DNA of 64,000 nucleotides, taken from the NCBI RefSeq assembly GCF_037038585.1, contig NC_092520.1:147001104-147065103 (forward strand), written 5' to 3'. The translations under genes and the position numbers were made by a program. The first letter of the stretch is position 1. Each line of letters opens with the position of its first letter. This DNA comes from Patagioenas fasciata. Its lineage: Eukaryota > Chordata > Aves > Columbiformes > Columbidae. Under the pieces are notes generated by a model. It was not told where the DNA came from. It was given only the letters and a program-made list of their open reading frames with translations, and did no database searches. Shown here piece by piece: positions 1 to 10,778 of this stretch.

Positions 1-3000
1 ATAATTTTAAAACAAAATATGACTTTTCTGAAACCTGCAGAATCAAACTCTTCTGAGTCTTCAGGATGCCTGTTTTTCATGGAGATTGGATAACTCACAG
101 CTTTTATTTGTAGCCTTTGATATCTTGCACAGGCACAGTGCCAGACAAATGAAAGTAATTAGCCTCCTTTCTAGTCATACTCACTTAGAGGCTGAGCTCA
201 ACCACCCACCTACTCACAAGTCCTTATCAGCATGTGATTTTTCACCTCTTTTCTCTTCATCCTTGTATTCTGCCATTTTCAACATTTCGTTAAACTCTGC
301 CTATATGTCTTCTGCCTTTTTTTTTTGTCCAACAAAGCTCAACACTGCAAGCCTTGATAAGTAGATTTAACCTCCAGCAAGAATATCAAGTCTCACATGA
401 TTCAGGCACACAGCTAAGCTTTGCACGATAAGGGGCTAATTAATTTAATTGTCAAACAAAAAAAAGTGAACTCCTACTCAAGTTTGCCTGAAATCACCTG
501 TTTATTTATTTATTTACCATTTCAGTTTGAAAACAGAAGGTAGTGGAAATGTGAACAATAGTTCCCTTGCTTCCCCTTCATCACCTTAAATTTTGATTTG
601 TCAGGCCAATTTTTTATTCTCTCTTTTACTGCATGTGGAGAAAAACAAAAGCAAAACCAAAACACTTCCTTATGTTTCAGATGGAATTTCAATGACTCTA
701 CTTATACATTAATCAAGAAGTGATGTGATTAAAAAAAGCAATTAATACATGCTCTTCTCTAGCATGAAATCTTTGTATTGAGCATTATAGTGTTAAGAAA
801 TTGTTCTGTAAAAAAATATTCTGAAATTTGATTAATTTAGCTAATCAGAGTGCAGACATATTTAACAGTGACTGACTCAGGATTCTGATAACCAAGATGC
901 TTTAGAACATATCTAATTTTAAGTAGTGGGGCAGTTCAATTAATTTATGTAATATCTGCTCAAATGGTTAAGGTTAAAAACCTGCATAATAAGCATTTCA
1001 TGAATCGAGGCCTCAAATCTAAATCTGTCTCTCAGAATAAATGTTTGTAATTTTTTTTTTCTTTTTTTTCCCTCAGGAACTTACTTAAGCTTTTTGCAAA
1101 ATTTGTTTGTTGCAATAAATGTTGCTAATACTTTTCAACCTGTGAAATACTCTGAGTTAACCAACAGTTATCCAGAAGTAAGTAGAAGGAAAAGTTTTCT
1201 TCTTTCTTCAGAACACATTTTCCCAGCTTTACTTTATGTCCATCCTCATGATACTGAAGATAATCTTTAATGTACAAATGTCCTTTTGTCATGAAATTCA
1301 GTGTGAAAATGGTCCAGCATTCATATTTGCTATTAGTTTTGACCAGTCCAGCATCTAATTATAGAGCTTCTGCAGCATCTTCTGGGAGAATAAAACTCAT
1401 AGCACAAGGAAAATATCAACTAAGTCGATTGTTCCAACTCTGCATTAGTCTTCTGTAGATTCATTGCATTCTCAACAACTGCTTTCTTATTTAAATACAT
1501 GGACAATTGTGTCCATCCTCAGGACGCATCTGAAGAATCTAAAAGCACTCAAGCAATAATCACAGTGTAGAGAACGGTAGGGAAAAGCAAGCCAGCAGGC
1601 AGTCCTTCTTGTGAGCTGGTATTGCCCAACAGGACAATCTGTGGTCTTCACCTCTTTGAGAAATGCCTAAATGCTGTCCCAGGATGGGGAAAGGAGAGAC
1701 TAAAGATAATCACATGCACCTTGTTTCTCTGGGAGATGGAGCAACAATTGAGGTTCTAAGTGGCATTTTGGAACAAGGCTTTGCAGCTGGTTATAGGACA
1801 GAGATAAGTTAGTCAGAACTGCAGATGAAGAGTAAACCTGCATTAGTCACACCACAGATAATAACAGCTGGAAAATTATGACATGTGAGCCTCATGTTAA
1901 ACCCACTTGTGCTTAATTCTCTGCACTGAATATAAATTGTTCTAAAGAACAATTCATCCTTACAGAACAGTTCTTCACATAATGCCACTAACATCTCTGT
2001 CACCTTGATTTAGGCCATTTAAATGTCAGTAAGACAAGTTAACAATGCCTAAGGGCAGCTTTGTCCTATTCACCAAAAATCTTGTTCTATCATATTCTAT
2101 TTTTCTGCAGTGCCTCGTGAAAATATCTAACTTTTGCATGCAGGGATAGATTTACTGGGAGGGGAGGACAGGATCTAGGAACAGTGATTCTGCTTACTCT
2201 CCTCAGTATTCCTATCCAATGCAGTATGCACTGTAAAGAATAGAGTTGTAATGTATCTGGGTGCATTTCTGCCTCTGCCACCACCCTGCCTCTGCTATAT
2301 CCAGCCTGTCATATGCAAATTCTTCCATTTTGTTACTTCCGCCTCCTTGATTCTCTAGATCTGTGTTTCTATGTCCTAAAATGGCAACTGGTCAGCCATG
2401 GATGATGAGGGAGCAAAAGTCAAGTCTTCCATGAGAACACAAGGTACCCATCTACCCTGAAACAGCTTTGAATGCCAAAAGGTCCACTATTTCTACCATC
2501 AGATAGGATTATTAGAAGTCAAAACCACAGAAAATACTATAAACCCATGCTGATCTGGCAAGCTCTGTCACAGAGAAACTGGGTTTTGAAGGGCAGAATA
2601 TTCCTGGGGGAAGGGGAGTTGGTGTGTTGATGTCTGAGAATGCAAGTTCAACACCAAAAAAAATCCTGTATTGAATTTTTCTTTTGGCAAAAGTGGGTTT
2701 AGATCCTGACAGTATTAAAACTGCAGAGGTAAAGTTTTAAAATGTTAGCAGATTATTAGCAGCATAAAAATGTGTAGAAGTCTTCACTGTTGAATTAATT
2801 AAGTGCTACCCTCTCAACTGCTTGCAACCCAGTTTAAATGAGGCACTGAACCACCTGTCACATGGTCTTCTGACCTGCAGCCACAGGATTGCATGGCCCA
2901 GACACCACTCAACCAGGTGTGTTTGACCTCCTGAGGTTATGAGTTTGACCCACTTGCAGGAGAATTTTAGAGCAGGTGCTCAAAGACACCTCTGAAGTTC

Positions 3001-5370
3001 AAAGCTCTGAGAAGAGTTAAACCACATCTTATAAACCAATTGCCATTGGGAGAGCTGTTCCCACTTTGGAAGGTTTCTTTAAAGGTAACATGTAGGCTAA
3101 GACTCAAAGGAAATATACTTTACTCCCTCTCCTAGAGAGTGAACTTTTAAAGCGTTGTTACAGCATTTTTCGTAATGACTTTGTGTATTTGTCCCTGAAG
3201 AACAACAACTTTATGGCTTAGGGGAAGAGAAAAATGTTATCTGAAGATGTTTCTGGATGTTACTTTTCGAAAGCCTGGAGTCTACTCCCACTAAAGTCAG
3301 CAAGGAAGTTATCACTGGCATCAGTGAGAACAAGACTATGTGCAGCAGATTTACGTTTAGGCTGGATTAGAAAGCCTTTTGTTCTGGTCTCTGGTTTCCA
3401 TGTCTTGTTTACACAGGGCAGATAATGCCAATAAAAGGACTAACCACTATTAACAACCAGATGTAATAGATAACCCAGTAAGTATCGGATGTATTGTGTT
3501 ACAACAGGGAAGGGGATATTTGTAGCTTAGTGTTATATTAGGATGCTGTTTTCCCATAAGGGAAGTAAATTCTCCAGTGGTTGGAACAAATCAGGGGCTT
3601 AATTTATTTGCACTGAATCATATGGACCCTTCTGCCCTCACCTCAGAGGATCATCTCTTTGGAACAAAGGAGCCTGAAGATACTGGTCTCGAAGCATAGG
3701 CATTTAGATGGGGAATAAGCCAAACACTATCAGTAAGTTTGAAAGGCATTTCCCAACAGCAGAGGACTGATAAAGCTTGTGTCTCTCAGCTTTTGTTCAC
3801 TCTCACAGAGGTGAAAGTACTGTGACTGACACAGTAACATCACCCATTCCCTGCAAGAGCTGACCCCTCTTGCCCCAGAAGGGTTCCAACATTGCTGTGT
3901 TTCCTCCACATGCCTTGAATTTCTCTTCAGACTCTTTGTGAGTCCCAGCTTCTTCATTTAGCCATACAAAAATTCAGTTCTGCACAGTCCATCTCTCCCT
4001 TGTACTCTTGTCTTCACCCTTCTCTTTCAAACAGTTCTCAGCCCCAGCCTTCCCCCTCTATTTCCCAGGGTCTTTATGGACCCAAATTCACCTTCCACCC
4101 TGCTCCACTCTGCTGTAGACCCTCTTCCACTGTCTCCTGGCTTCCCCTTTACATTTTCATCAGATTGGTTTGCAGCTTTATTAGCTGTTCCTTCTTTCTC
4201 TAATTTAAACACACTATACCCTGTATCGCCTTTTGCCATGACATTTTTGCTTACTTGCTCCAATATCCTGATTTGAAATCCAACAGGTCCCCATCAGACT
4301 GCCACCTCTGGGCATGTCAAGCAAGAGGTTATGCAAAGCATCCCCATGGAGGTTTTGAATTTCTGAGCAGGAAACCAAAGGCAATGCTGTTCTCTCCACC
4401 AGCATATCTGATACCTCAGGATATAGACTCACTACCCAGTTAACTGACAAGGATAGTCAGGTTGATCTTGTTTGCTCCACTGGTCCTTTCATGAAGTATG
4501 ATTCAAAACTGGATTATAGAGCATCCCTACCCTCAGAGAAACACTTAGAAAGTGCTTTATGATCAACCCATTACAAGAGTAGATCTACATTTTTTGCAAG
4601 TGTACAGTTGTCTGTTTCATGACATAAGAGTTACCTCCATTTATGGTGTTATTTGTGATCACTGAAGTTTTAAAATTGGGCCAACTATTTCATACCTGAG
4701 CCTCATAAGAGTAAGCTGACCTTCACAACACTCTCTTCCTTTCCTTAACTCCTACCCTGGCTGTCAGCAACTTCTAACTCATGCTAAAGCTCTGACAGTT
4801 GTCACTCCCTCCACTCTCCTGGCCCCACACACCAGGACAACTGCTGCGATCTTTCTCCTCACCCATTCTGACCCCAGCACTTCTGTTCCCTTCAACAATG
4901 CCAGGACTGAGGCTGAGCAAACCCATTCATAGCCACACTGCTGCCTGCTACTTTGCTGCATGCTATTTTGCTGCCTCTTGGATTTTGGGTCTTGTAGTGT
5001 GCTTCTACCTCACCCCTAGGGTCCCTGTCTGGGCTGAGCAGTCACTCCAAGGCATGCCAGCCCACAACTGCACAGGGAGCAGGGGAACTCAGACACAGCC
5101 TGCCTGTGCCCTGGGATCCTTGGGCATCACAATGAGGAAGGATGGATGCTAAGGAGTCCAGATGAAACTCCTTCTGAGGCATGGCCAAAAGGTGGATTGG
5201 GATGTGCCCCAGGCTACTTGCACAATGTGTGGGTTCATCTCCAGAGCTTTTCCCAGGCAAAAGCTGTAAATGAGTTTAGCTCAGCTTGCTAAAATGCTTC
5301 TACTATTTTCTGTCACCTTGCATGAAATTTCTTTCATTCTAAGTGTTCTCTGCATTACTAGTGTCTTTTT
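1..5370. other. AT-rich region without a recognisable gene
   Basis: I see no open frame with recognisable protein similarity, no RNA gene and no clear repeat family here. Short frames of 60-117 codons occur on both strands at the density expected by chance and share no domain features. A short ATTT-type simple run lies near 500-520 and a pyrimidine-rich stretch near 1050-1072. The region is probably intergenic or intronic. Diverged transposon copies could be missed by eye. Confidence 0.6.
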
Positions 5371-5375
5371 CATTA

Positions 5376-6037
5376 TGTCCTGGTTTTGTTAAAAATCAAG
5401 TTTCTCTTTTAGTGAATTTGCCTGTCAGCTAAAGCCCTCGTAATAGCTGCATTTTCCTGGAGAACCAGATACATGTTTTGGTAAATATAGCAATGGAATG
5501 TGAAGTTATTGATAATGAATGGATAGAGCTCTCACGACAGGGGCAATGAGAAACAGGTGACCAAGAAACTGACCAACAAAGTATAATATCCCATTCACAT
5601 GAATACTTCATATAAAAGTGGGAGATCACAAGGATCTCGTCCTTTTTTCCCTTTTCGTCCCTTCTGCTTATGGCCAACATTAGGAGATGACCTTGCTGGT
5701 CGTCCCTGCAAACTGAGGCCTAGTGAGAGACTGAATCCAGCTCCGGTTGGCTGCAGAGTCCAATCCAGGACTTTGGGTGCTGGGTCTGCAGTTGCTGAGA
5801 CTTTCAAGATTGATTTTGTATATTTTGTATTATTTTCTCTATTCTTATTAGTAGCATTAGTAAAACATTTTTAATTTTTCCAACTCTCTTCTCTCTGTCC
5901 TTCTTTCCCTCATGATCGCCTGTCCTTAGTGGGAAGGGGGGAGAGGGAGGGGCAAAATGAGGAAAGGATGGGGAAGAGGAGGTTCACAATACATCTGCCA
6001 GGGTTTTATTGTCACCCTGCGATCAAAACCCTCGACA
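5376..6037 (+). mobile_element. Solo LTR, ERVL-like bird LTR retrotransposon, with 5-bp TSD
   Basis: A 662-bp segment begins TGTCCTGGTTTT and ends CCCTCGACA, giving the TG...CA termini of a retroviral LTR. It is flanked by the identical 5-bp words CATTA at 5371-5375 and 6038-6042, a target-site duplication. Inside are a TATA box (TATAAAAG, 5611-5618) and a weak poly(A)-type signal (AGTAAA near 5859), in the right order for U3-R-U5 on the plus strand. No internal viral sequence follows, so it is a solo LTR left by LTR-LTR recombination. The family call rests on resemblance of the LTR start to the common bird ERVL LTR and on the 5-bp duplication. The boundaries are firm and the family name less so. 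Confidence 0.85.
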
Positions 6038-6042
6038 CATTA

Positions 6043-6965
6043 ACATCTCCTCTCACTAATGTACCCTTCCATCACTTCCTTCTAGCCAATTTGCAAACCT
6101 GGTGGCTGTGGCAGAACCCATGAGTCTCTCAGTTTAGGCATGACAGACACACAACTACAGTCAAACAGAAGACATCAACAAAACACTGGTTGTCTTTAGA
6201 GAGAGGTGAAAACTTAGTGTCCTCTTCCGTCACTTCTTCCAAGTAGCTTTAACCTCCTGCTGCAATTCACCACCTTTATTACAGCTCAGAACCTCTGCCC
6301 TTGCTTGAAGGGGTCAGGGAGGCAGCATCCTGCTTTGTAAATTAGGTGATCACATGCAAAGCTTGAAATTTAACCCCGTCACTGATACGACTGAGCTGAC
6401 TCCCACCTGTTTTGTTTCTCAGGATATGCCAACTCTGTGTTTAGATGTTCTGGCTGCAACCACAGCTAGTGCTGTGCTGTCCCTTCCAGGCACAACTATG
6501 AAATCCAAGAGATAAGAACTGGGATTCTGTCTCTGTGCCTTCCCTAATAAAGGATGACATTTCTGTTCTCTGCAGAAGATGGTTAGCTTGTATGTTTTAC
6601 TTGCTCCTCATTTAGCTAGAATCCCAGGCTGCAGCTAGCCCTAGTTCATACTGCATGATAAGAAGTTTTCAGCAAAGGGTATGCTGTTAGAAAATGTAAC
6701 TGTGATAAACAGAAAGCTTTCATGGGAATGTTTCATTTAATGAAAACCATGAGAAGACAGAGTTCTTTCATCCAGGAGGAAAATCCTCATTAAAAGGGGT
6801 GCGAAATATACTATTTTCCTTGACAAACAAAATACATGACAAGTAGATTTATTTTTCAAAGGATGGATCAGGCAGGGAACATTAACCTCAGTCTCCTCTC
6901 TCTCTTCTGTGTGAGCAAAGCCCCTCTCCCCATCTGAAGGATACTTTCTACCCCACTCAATTTCT
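6043..6965. other. Spacer between solo LTR and tandem array, no gene seen
   Basis: No coding frame, RNA gene or repeat family is recognised in this stretch. It is ordinary AT-rich sequence up to the point where array-like sequence begins at about 6966. Confidence 0.55.
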
Positions 6966-7086
6966 TAAGGCATGGAATAAGTATGCCAAGGAGACTCGGG
7001 TGAACGTTGCTTTAGAGTCTTTGCCAGCCAGTACAACTCCTGACTCCATAGTGGCCATAGGAAAGGGTGTTGTGACGGATGTGGAG
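6966..7086. repeat. Diverged fragments of the array unit at its left edge
   Basis: The stretch starting TAAGGCATGGAATAAGTATG resembles the internal unit segment beginning TAAGGCATGGAGGAAGTATG at about 7750, with scattered substitutions over roughly 45 bp. A second piece at 7054-7080 (ATAGGAAAGGGTGTTGTG) matches the unit segment at about 7629. In the unit these two pieces lie about 120 bp apart and in the opposite order. The edge therefore looks like rearranged, older copies of unit sequence rather than a clean junction. Confidence 0.6.
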
Positions 7087-7208
7087 TCAACTCCACTACT
7101 AAACAATGTCTCTAAGTGCCCTGTCTACGCAGTTTTTGACACGCCTTCAGGCTTGGTGCCTCATACCCTTCCCTGGGTAGCTTGTTCCAATGCCTCATCA
7201 CCTTAGGC
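7087..7208 (-). mobile_element. CR1 LINE 3' fragment in unit 1 (partial)
   Basis: The sequence from CAACTCCACTACTAAACAAT through the CTTCCCTGGGTAGCTTGTTCC motif is the familiar 3'-UTR region of bird CR1 read in reverse complement. The extreme CR1 3' end seen in units 2-4 is absent here because the array boundary cuts the element. It has no coding content. Confidence 0.65.
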
Positions 7209-7836
7209 ATTCAAGTCCCACCCGGGACACAGAGGGAATTGGGACGCTGGACTACCAGAAACTCCTGCCTTCTTCTTCCTAACGCCCACCCGCCAGCCCC
7301 ATCACCCCACCCTTTGCTTCTACAGGGGGAGGACCAGAAACTCCTCCAGCCCCAGCGCAAGGGTGCCCCGGCTCTGCAGGCTGCAGAGGGAGCTGCTGAC
7401 CTGTGGGACCCTCTTGACATGGCACGTGTTTGCCAGCCTCTCTAAGACAGGCCTGATGCCAGGGCAGTACTGCTGGGGATGCTTGGGGACAGAATCAGAT
7501 ACCGCTTCATCAGGGCTATAGTGAGATTCAGTGATATGGGCGGTAGAAGAAGAGGAGGGCAGCAGGTTGAACAGTGGGTAGTGCTGGCACGAGACCTCTG
7601 GGCCACAGTCTTCCTTCAGGTCTGCTCATAGGAAAGGGTGTTGTGGCAGATGCTTGATTTATGCTTCTGCTTGCCACGGAGCCACGTTCACATCACTCAA
7701 AGAAAGGTGCCACTTAACCGAGCCTGACGGCAAGGCTCACTCCACTGCGTAAGGCATGGAGGAAGTATGCCGAGGAGAGTCGGATGAGCGTTGTTTTAGA
7801 GTGATTTCTATGGGGACAGGAGATTTGCAAAAGCGT

Positions 7837-8080
7837 AGATTCCACATGGATGACTTCTGCCCCGTTTTGTGCGGCCGGAAGAACTGCTGTTAAGTCTCCC
7901 TGTTGTGCACTTCCTTAACCACCTTCTACTACTCACTCGCCACTGCTTCTATTCAATGCGGTCCCCTTGCAGTGCCATTTGCCCTTTATCCTTTTTGCCG
8001 AGGCATCGGTAAACCAAATGCCGTCTGTTGGTGTTTCTTGAGTGAGCGGTGCTTCATTCAAACAGTTTTGCTTTAACTGT
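7837..8080 (-). pseudogene. Decayed retroviral RNase H fragment (unit 1)
   Basis: Read on the minus strand from 8080, the frame gives a peptide containing IWFTDASAK, which matches the first catalytic-Asp strand of retroviral RNase H. About 50 codons on, the frame hits a TGA. Beyond it the same frame still resembles the next RNase H segments (a GDLTAV stretch where the family has its catalytic Glu, and VES where TDS is expected). It is therefore a dead pol fragment with stops and altered catalytic residues, from an ERV unrelated to the younger provirus in unit 3. No flanking RT or integrase was found. Confidence 0.6.
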
Positions 8081-8346
8081 TAAACTCTCCTCTCCCACCC
8101 CACAAGTTTTCCCTCTTTTACCCTTCAGATGCTCTCCACCATGCCACTGGGGGGCAAGTGATTGAGCAGCTGTGTGGCAGCTGAGCTGTCAGCATCCCAT
8201 GCCCACGTTCCCACAAAAACTCGTGCACAGACAGACACTCAGAGACACAGAGTTTGTTCAAACACGACATTTTGGGGGAACTTAGCACAGAGCCAAGTTC
8301 CCCGAAGGCACAGAATGAACTCCCGCGAAGAAGGTGCAGAGGCTGC

Positions 8347-9066
8347 CTAGGAGGCTGGGGCTCTGTTTTTCCCTCGAGTCCTCCTTGGAGTGGTGGAGGA
8401 AGCACAGAGCCAACAGGTAGGCTTCAGGGGCACGCGCCGGCGAGAGACAGCCTCATCCTCATGGGGACTCGGACTGGCCAAGGCGTTGCCCAGCCCCCTG
8501 ACAGGCCTCGGTCGCAACACGTAGGCATTCCTGGAAGGTTTTGGGCCGGTATGGAGAAGCCCGTCGGGCAGCTCCGCCGTCGTCGCCGTCGGCGATTCCA
8601 ACGTGTTCAGGAGGCGCTTGGCCGAAACTCTGCCCGCGTCCAGTGCACTACTGGCTTTTTCTCTTTGCTTCTCCTCGTCCACTTTCCTTCTGGAACTGCC
8701 CCGCTTGCTGCTGATGGCTGGCTGATGGCTCCATTTCCTGAGCCACCAGCAGAGCCCAAAGAGCAGGACCAGGGCTCCGGCAACAGCCCAGAGCTGCCAC
8801 TGCTGCAAGGCAGCGAGGAGTGGCACTCTCCAGGCAAAGCTGCTCTGCTCCTGCTCCTGTTCCTTCAGCGCCGTCTCCTGCGCCTTCAGCTCCATCTCCC
8901 GCTCCTTCAGCTCTATCTCCTGCCACAGCCGAGTCATCTCCCGCTTCAGCATCTCTGCACGCTGCTGCATGCGCTCCTCTGCGGCCTCCTCGAGCTCCGC
9001 GCCAGCGAAGTGCGCGTACGACACCAGGGTTTGCAGAAACCAGGCGAATAGCGCTATGACATCCAT
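8347..9066 (-). CDS. ITPRIPL1-like truncated membrane coiled-coil protein, unit 1 copy (239 aa)
   Basis: Predicted 239-residue protein. Residues 1-22 are hydrophobic (signal or anchor), 23-75 form a highly charged coiled coil (EERMQQRAEMLKREMTRL, then ELKE-type heptads), 91-110 are a transmembrane segment (AVAGALVLLFGLCWW), followed by a basic tail. This order matches the N-terminus of ITPRIP-like proteins, whose C-terminal Mab-21-like domain is absent. A short remnant (HEDEAVSRRRVPLKP, 202-216) resembles that domain's beginning, after which the frame diverges and stops at 8347. The start is the ATG at 9066 in a strong Kozak setting (GCC ATG G), three bases after a splice acceptor. The frame is also open upstream, but that part is the predicted intron. 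The unit 1 copy has Gly123 and Pro159. The family call rests on remembered architecture. It may be a pseudogene or a short paralogue. Confidence 0.6.
   Translation of the reverse strand: MDVIALFAWFLQTLVSYAHFAGAELEEAAEERMQQRAEMLKREMTRLWQEIELKEREMELKAQETALKEQEQEQSSFAWRVPLLAALQQWQLWAVAGALVLLFGLCWWLRKWSHQPAISSKRGSSRRKVDEEKQREKASSALDAGRVSAKRLLNTLESPTATTAELPDGLLHTGPKPSRNAYVLRPRPVRGLGNALASPSPHEDEAVSRRRVPLKPTCWLCASSTTPRRTRGKNRAPAS
8848..8931. repeat. 21-bp heptad minisatellite inside the coiled-coil coding region (unit 1)
   Basis: Four consecutive 21-bp blocks, the first three ending in TTCAG on the plus strand (at 8868, 8889 and 8910), each encode one seven-residue coiled-coil heptad on the minus strand. 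The same blocks occur in the other units. Coiled-coil length can change by gain or loss of one block without breaking the frame. Confidence 0.75.
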
Positions 9067-9069
9067 GGC

Positions 9070-9361
9070 CTGCCGGAGGAGGGAGAGAAGGGCTTGAGTG
9101 GGACTGGTAATGAGGGAGCTGGCGCCAAGAGGAGCGGGGACAGGGGCCGCAGGGAGCTGGGCGCAGGCAGGAGAGGGGCTGAGGCAGCTGTGAGGCAGCA
9201 AGGTCTGCACCCAGCCCCAGCGGCGGCGCTGCACTGTGCCCTGCCCAGGGTGCTCCTGCATGCGGCTGGCCCTCGATGCAGGGTGAGAACCCACCCCCCC
9301 AGGGCCCACGCTTCTGCCCCGGCCCCCATCCAGCCCAGTCTCCCCCAGCCTGCGCACTCAC
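9070..9361 (-). other. Predicted 5' intron of the unit 1 ITPRIPL1-like gene
   Basis: On the minus strand a consensus donor GTGAGT begins at 9361, and a pyrimidine-rich tract followed by CAG (acceptor AG at 9071-9070) ends the intron three bases before the start codon. The 292-bp intron would join a 5' untranslated exon to the coding exon. The same donor and acceptor are present in all units. Their retention shows these copies are DNA duplications and not processed retrocopies. Confidence 0.6.
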
Positions 9362-9530
9362 TGCTGGCCCAGGCCGTACTGTGGCGGCACGGCTGCTGGC
9401 GCCCCTGAAAACCGCCCCATGGCGACTGTCCCCTGTGACATCACAGGCGCAAGAGCACGTCACAGACACACCCAGCGGCCAGCCCCACCTTTCTGCCCCA
9501 CCCCGGCTCAGCCACTCCCAGCTGCCCTGC
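9362..9530 (-). promoter_or_regulatory. GC-rich promoter and 5' UTR exon of the unit 1 ITPRIPL1-like gene
   Basis: Upstream of the predicted intron lies GC-rich sequence with no TATA box. It has two CRE/ATF-like words: TGACGT (minus strand, 9462-9457) and TGATGTCA (minus strand, 9443-9436). The transcription start cannot be fixed from sequence. The short first exon would end at 9362. Promoter function is inferred from position and composition only. Confidence 0.4.
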
Positions 9531-9612
9531 TGCTCTGGTTAAGGCTGGGCTAGAGTGAATTTTCTTCACAGCAGCTTGCGTGCTGCTTTATTTGGGATTT
9601 GTGGTCCTCTGC
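9531..9612 (+). mobile_element. LTR 5'-end fragment (ERVL-like) in unit 1
   Basis: CTGGTTAAGGCTGGGCTAGA and the following GTGAATTTTCTTCACAGCAG resemble the first 80 bp of a common bird ERVL LTR. No terminal TG or target duplication is recognisable, so it is a truncated piece carried as part of the unit. The same piece recurs at the end of each unit and again near 27376. Confidence 0.45.
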
Positions 9613-9710
9613 CTGCCAGTAGCAACCTCGTCATCGCACAATGCCCTGACCTGGAAGTGGCCCACGAGGATCAACCAGTGCAGCTCCTGAACCCATAGCG
9701 GCCACGCTTC

Positions 9711-9910
9711 AATCACAGAATCACCGAATCGTTGAAGTTGGAAAAGACCCGTAAGGCCATCGAGTCCAACCGCAAGCCTAGCCTTGCCAACTCCACTACT
9801 AAACGATGTCTCTAAGTGCCCTGTCTACGCAGTTTTTGACATGCCTTCAGGCTTGGTGCCTCATACCCTTCCCTGGGTAGCTTGTTCCGATGCCTCACCA
9901 CCTTGGGCAT
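9711..9910 (-). mobile_element. CR1 LINE 3' end fragment (unit 2)
   Basis: In reverse complement this is the CR1 3'-UTR and terminus. The word GTTGGAAAAGACCCGTAAGG and the following CATCGAGTCCAACCGCAAG are the diagnostic CR1 3' segment, and about 200 bp are kept. The usual short terminal microsatellite is reduced to AATCACAGAATCACCGAATC. Being inside the unit, it has multiplied by array duplication and not by separate retrotranspositions. Confidence 0.75.
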
Positions 9911-10534
9911 TTGAGTCCCACCCGGGACACAGAGAGAACTGGGACGCTAGACTACCGGAGACTCCTGCCTTCTTCCTAACGCCCACCCGCCAGCCCCATC
10001 ACCCCACCCTTTGCTTCTACAGGGAGAGGGCCAGAAACTCCTCCAGCCCCAGCGCAAGGGTGCCCCGGCTCTGCAGGCTGCAGAGGGAGCTGCTGACCTG
10101 TGGGACCCTCTTGACATGGCACGTGTTTGCCAGCCTCTCTAAGACAGGCCTGATGCCAGGGCAGTGCTGCTGGGGATGCTTGGGGACAGAATCAGATGCC
10201 GCTTCATCAGGGCTAATAGTGAGATTCAGTGATATGGGCGGTAGAAGAAGAGGAGGGCAGCAGGTTGGACAGTGGGTCATGCTGGCACGAGACCTCTGGG
10301 CCACAGTCTTCCTTCAGGCCTGCTCATAGGAAAGGGTGTTGTGGCAGATGCTTGATTTATGCTTCTGCTTGCCACAGAGCCACGTTCACATCACTCAAAG
10401 AAAGGTGCCACTTAACCGAGCCTGACGGCAAGGCTCACTCCACTGCGTAAGGCATGGAGGAAGTATGCCGAGGAGAGTCGGATGAGCGTTGTTTTAGAGT
10501 GATTTCTATGGGGACAGGAGATTTGCAAAAGCGT

Positions 10535-10778
10535 AGATTCCACATGGATGACTTCTGCCCCGTTTTGTGCGGCCGGAAGAACTGCTGTTAAGTCTCCCCG
10601 TTGTACACTTTCTTCACCACCTTCTACTACTCACTCGCCACTGCTTCTATTCAATGCGGTCCCCTTGCAGTGCCATTTGCCCTTTATCCTTTTTGCCGAG
10701 GCATCGGTAAACCAAATGCCGTCTGTTGGTGTTTCTTGAGTGAGCGGTGCTTCATTCAAACAGTTTTGCTTTAACTGT
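10535..10778 (-). pseudogene. Decayed retroviral RNase H fragment (unit 2)
   Basis: Unit 2 copy of the minus-strand RNase H remnant, at exactly 2,698 bp from the unit 1 copy. It keeps the IWFTDASAK segment and the same internal TGA. The plus-strand base changes relative to unit 1 (for example in the TTGTACACTTTCTTCACC stretch at 10611-10628) fall downstream of that stop and do not restore a frame. Confidence 0.6.

Larger units (their letters stand above)
7087..9710. repeat. Array unit 1 (left-truncated)
   Basis: This copy begins inside the CR1 fragment, so the terminal 75 bp of that fragment are missing. It has small differences such as a 3-bp expansion (TCTTCTTCCT) near 7271-7280. The retroviral target word TCACCC is present and uninterrupted at about 7302-7307, so this is an empty-site copy. 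Confidence 0.9.

Noticed and set aside
8254..9051. Long plus-strand open frame (265 codons; 384 codons in unit 3) antisense to the ITPRIPL1-like frame
   Set aside because: It is the mirror of the GC-rich heptad repeat (leucine/arginine-rich low complexity) and has no domain, no Kozak-start context of note and no splice logic. I take it as a shadow of the minus-strand exon.
9067..9357. N-terminal extension of the array protein to 336 residues (371 in unit 4)
   Set aside because: The extra codons lie in the GT-AG intron and are low-complexity. The ATG at 9066 has a strong Kozak context and starts the family-like hydrophobic segment.
8648..9469. 273-codon minus-strand frame overlapping promoter, intron and exon
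   Set aside because: It crosses the predicted intron and reads the coding exon in a different frame. Its composition is Gly/Ala/Pro/Arg-rich, typical of a GC-rich chance frame.
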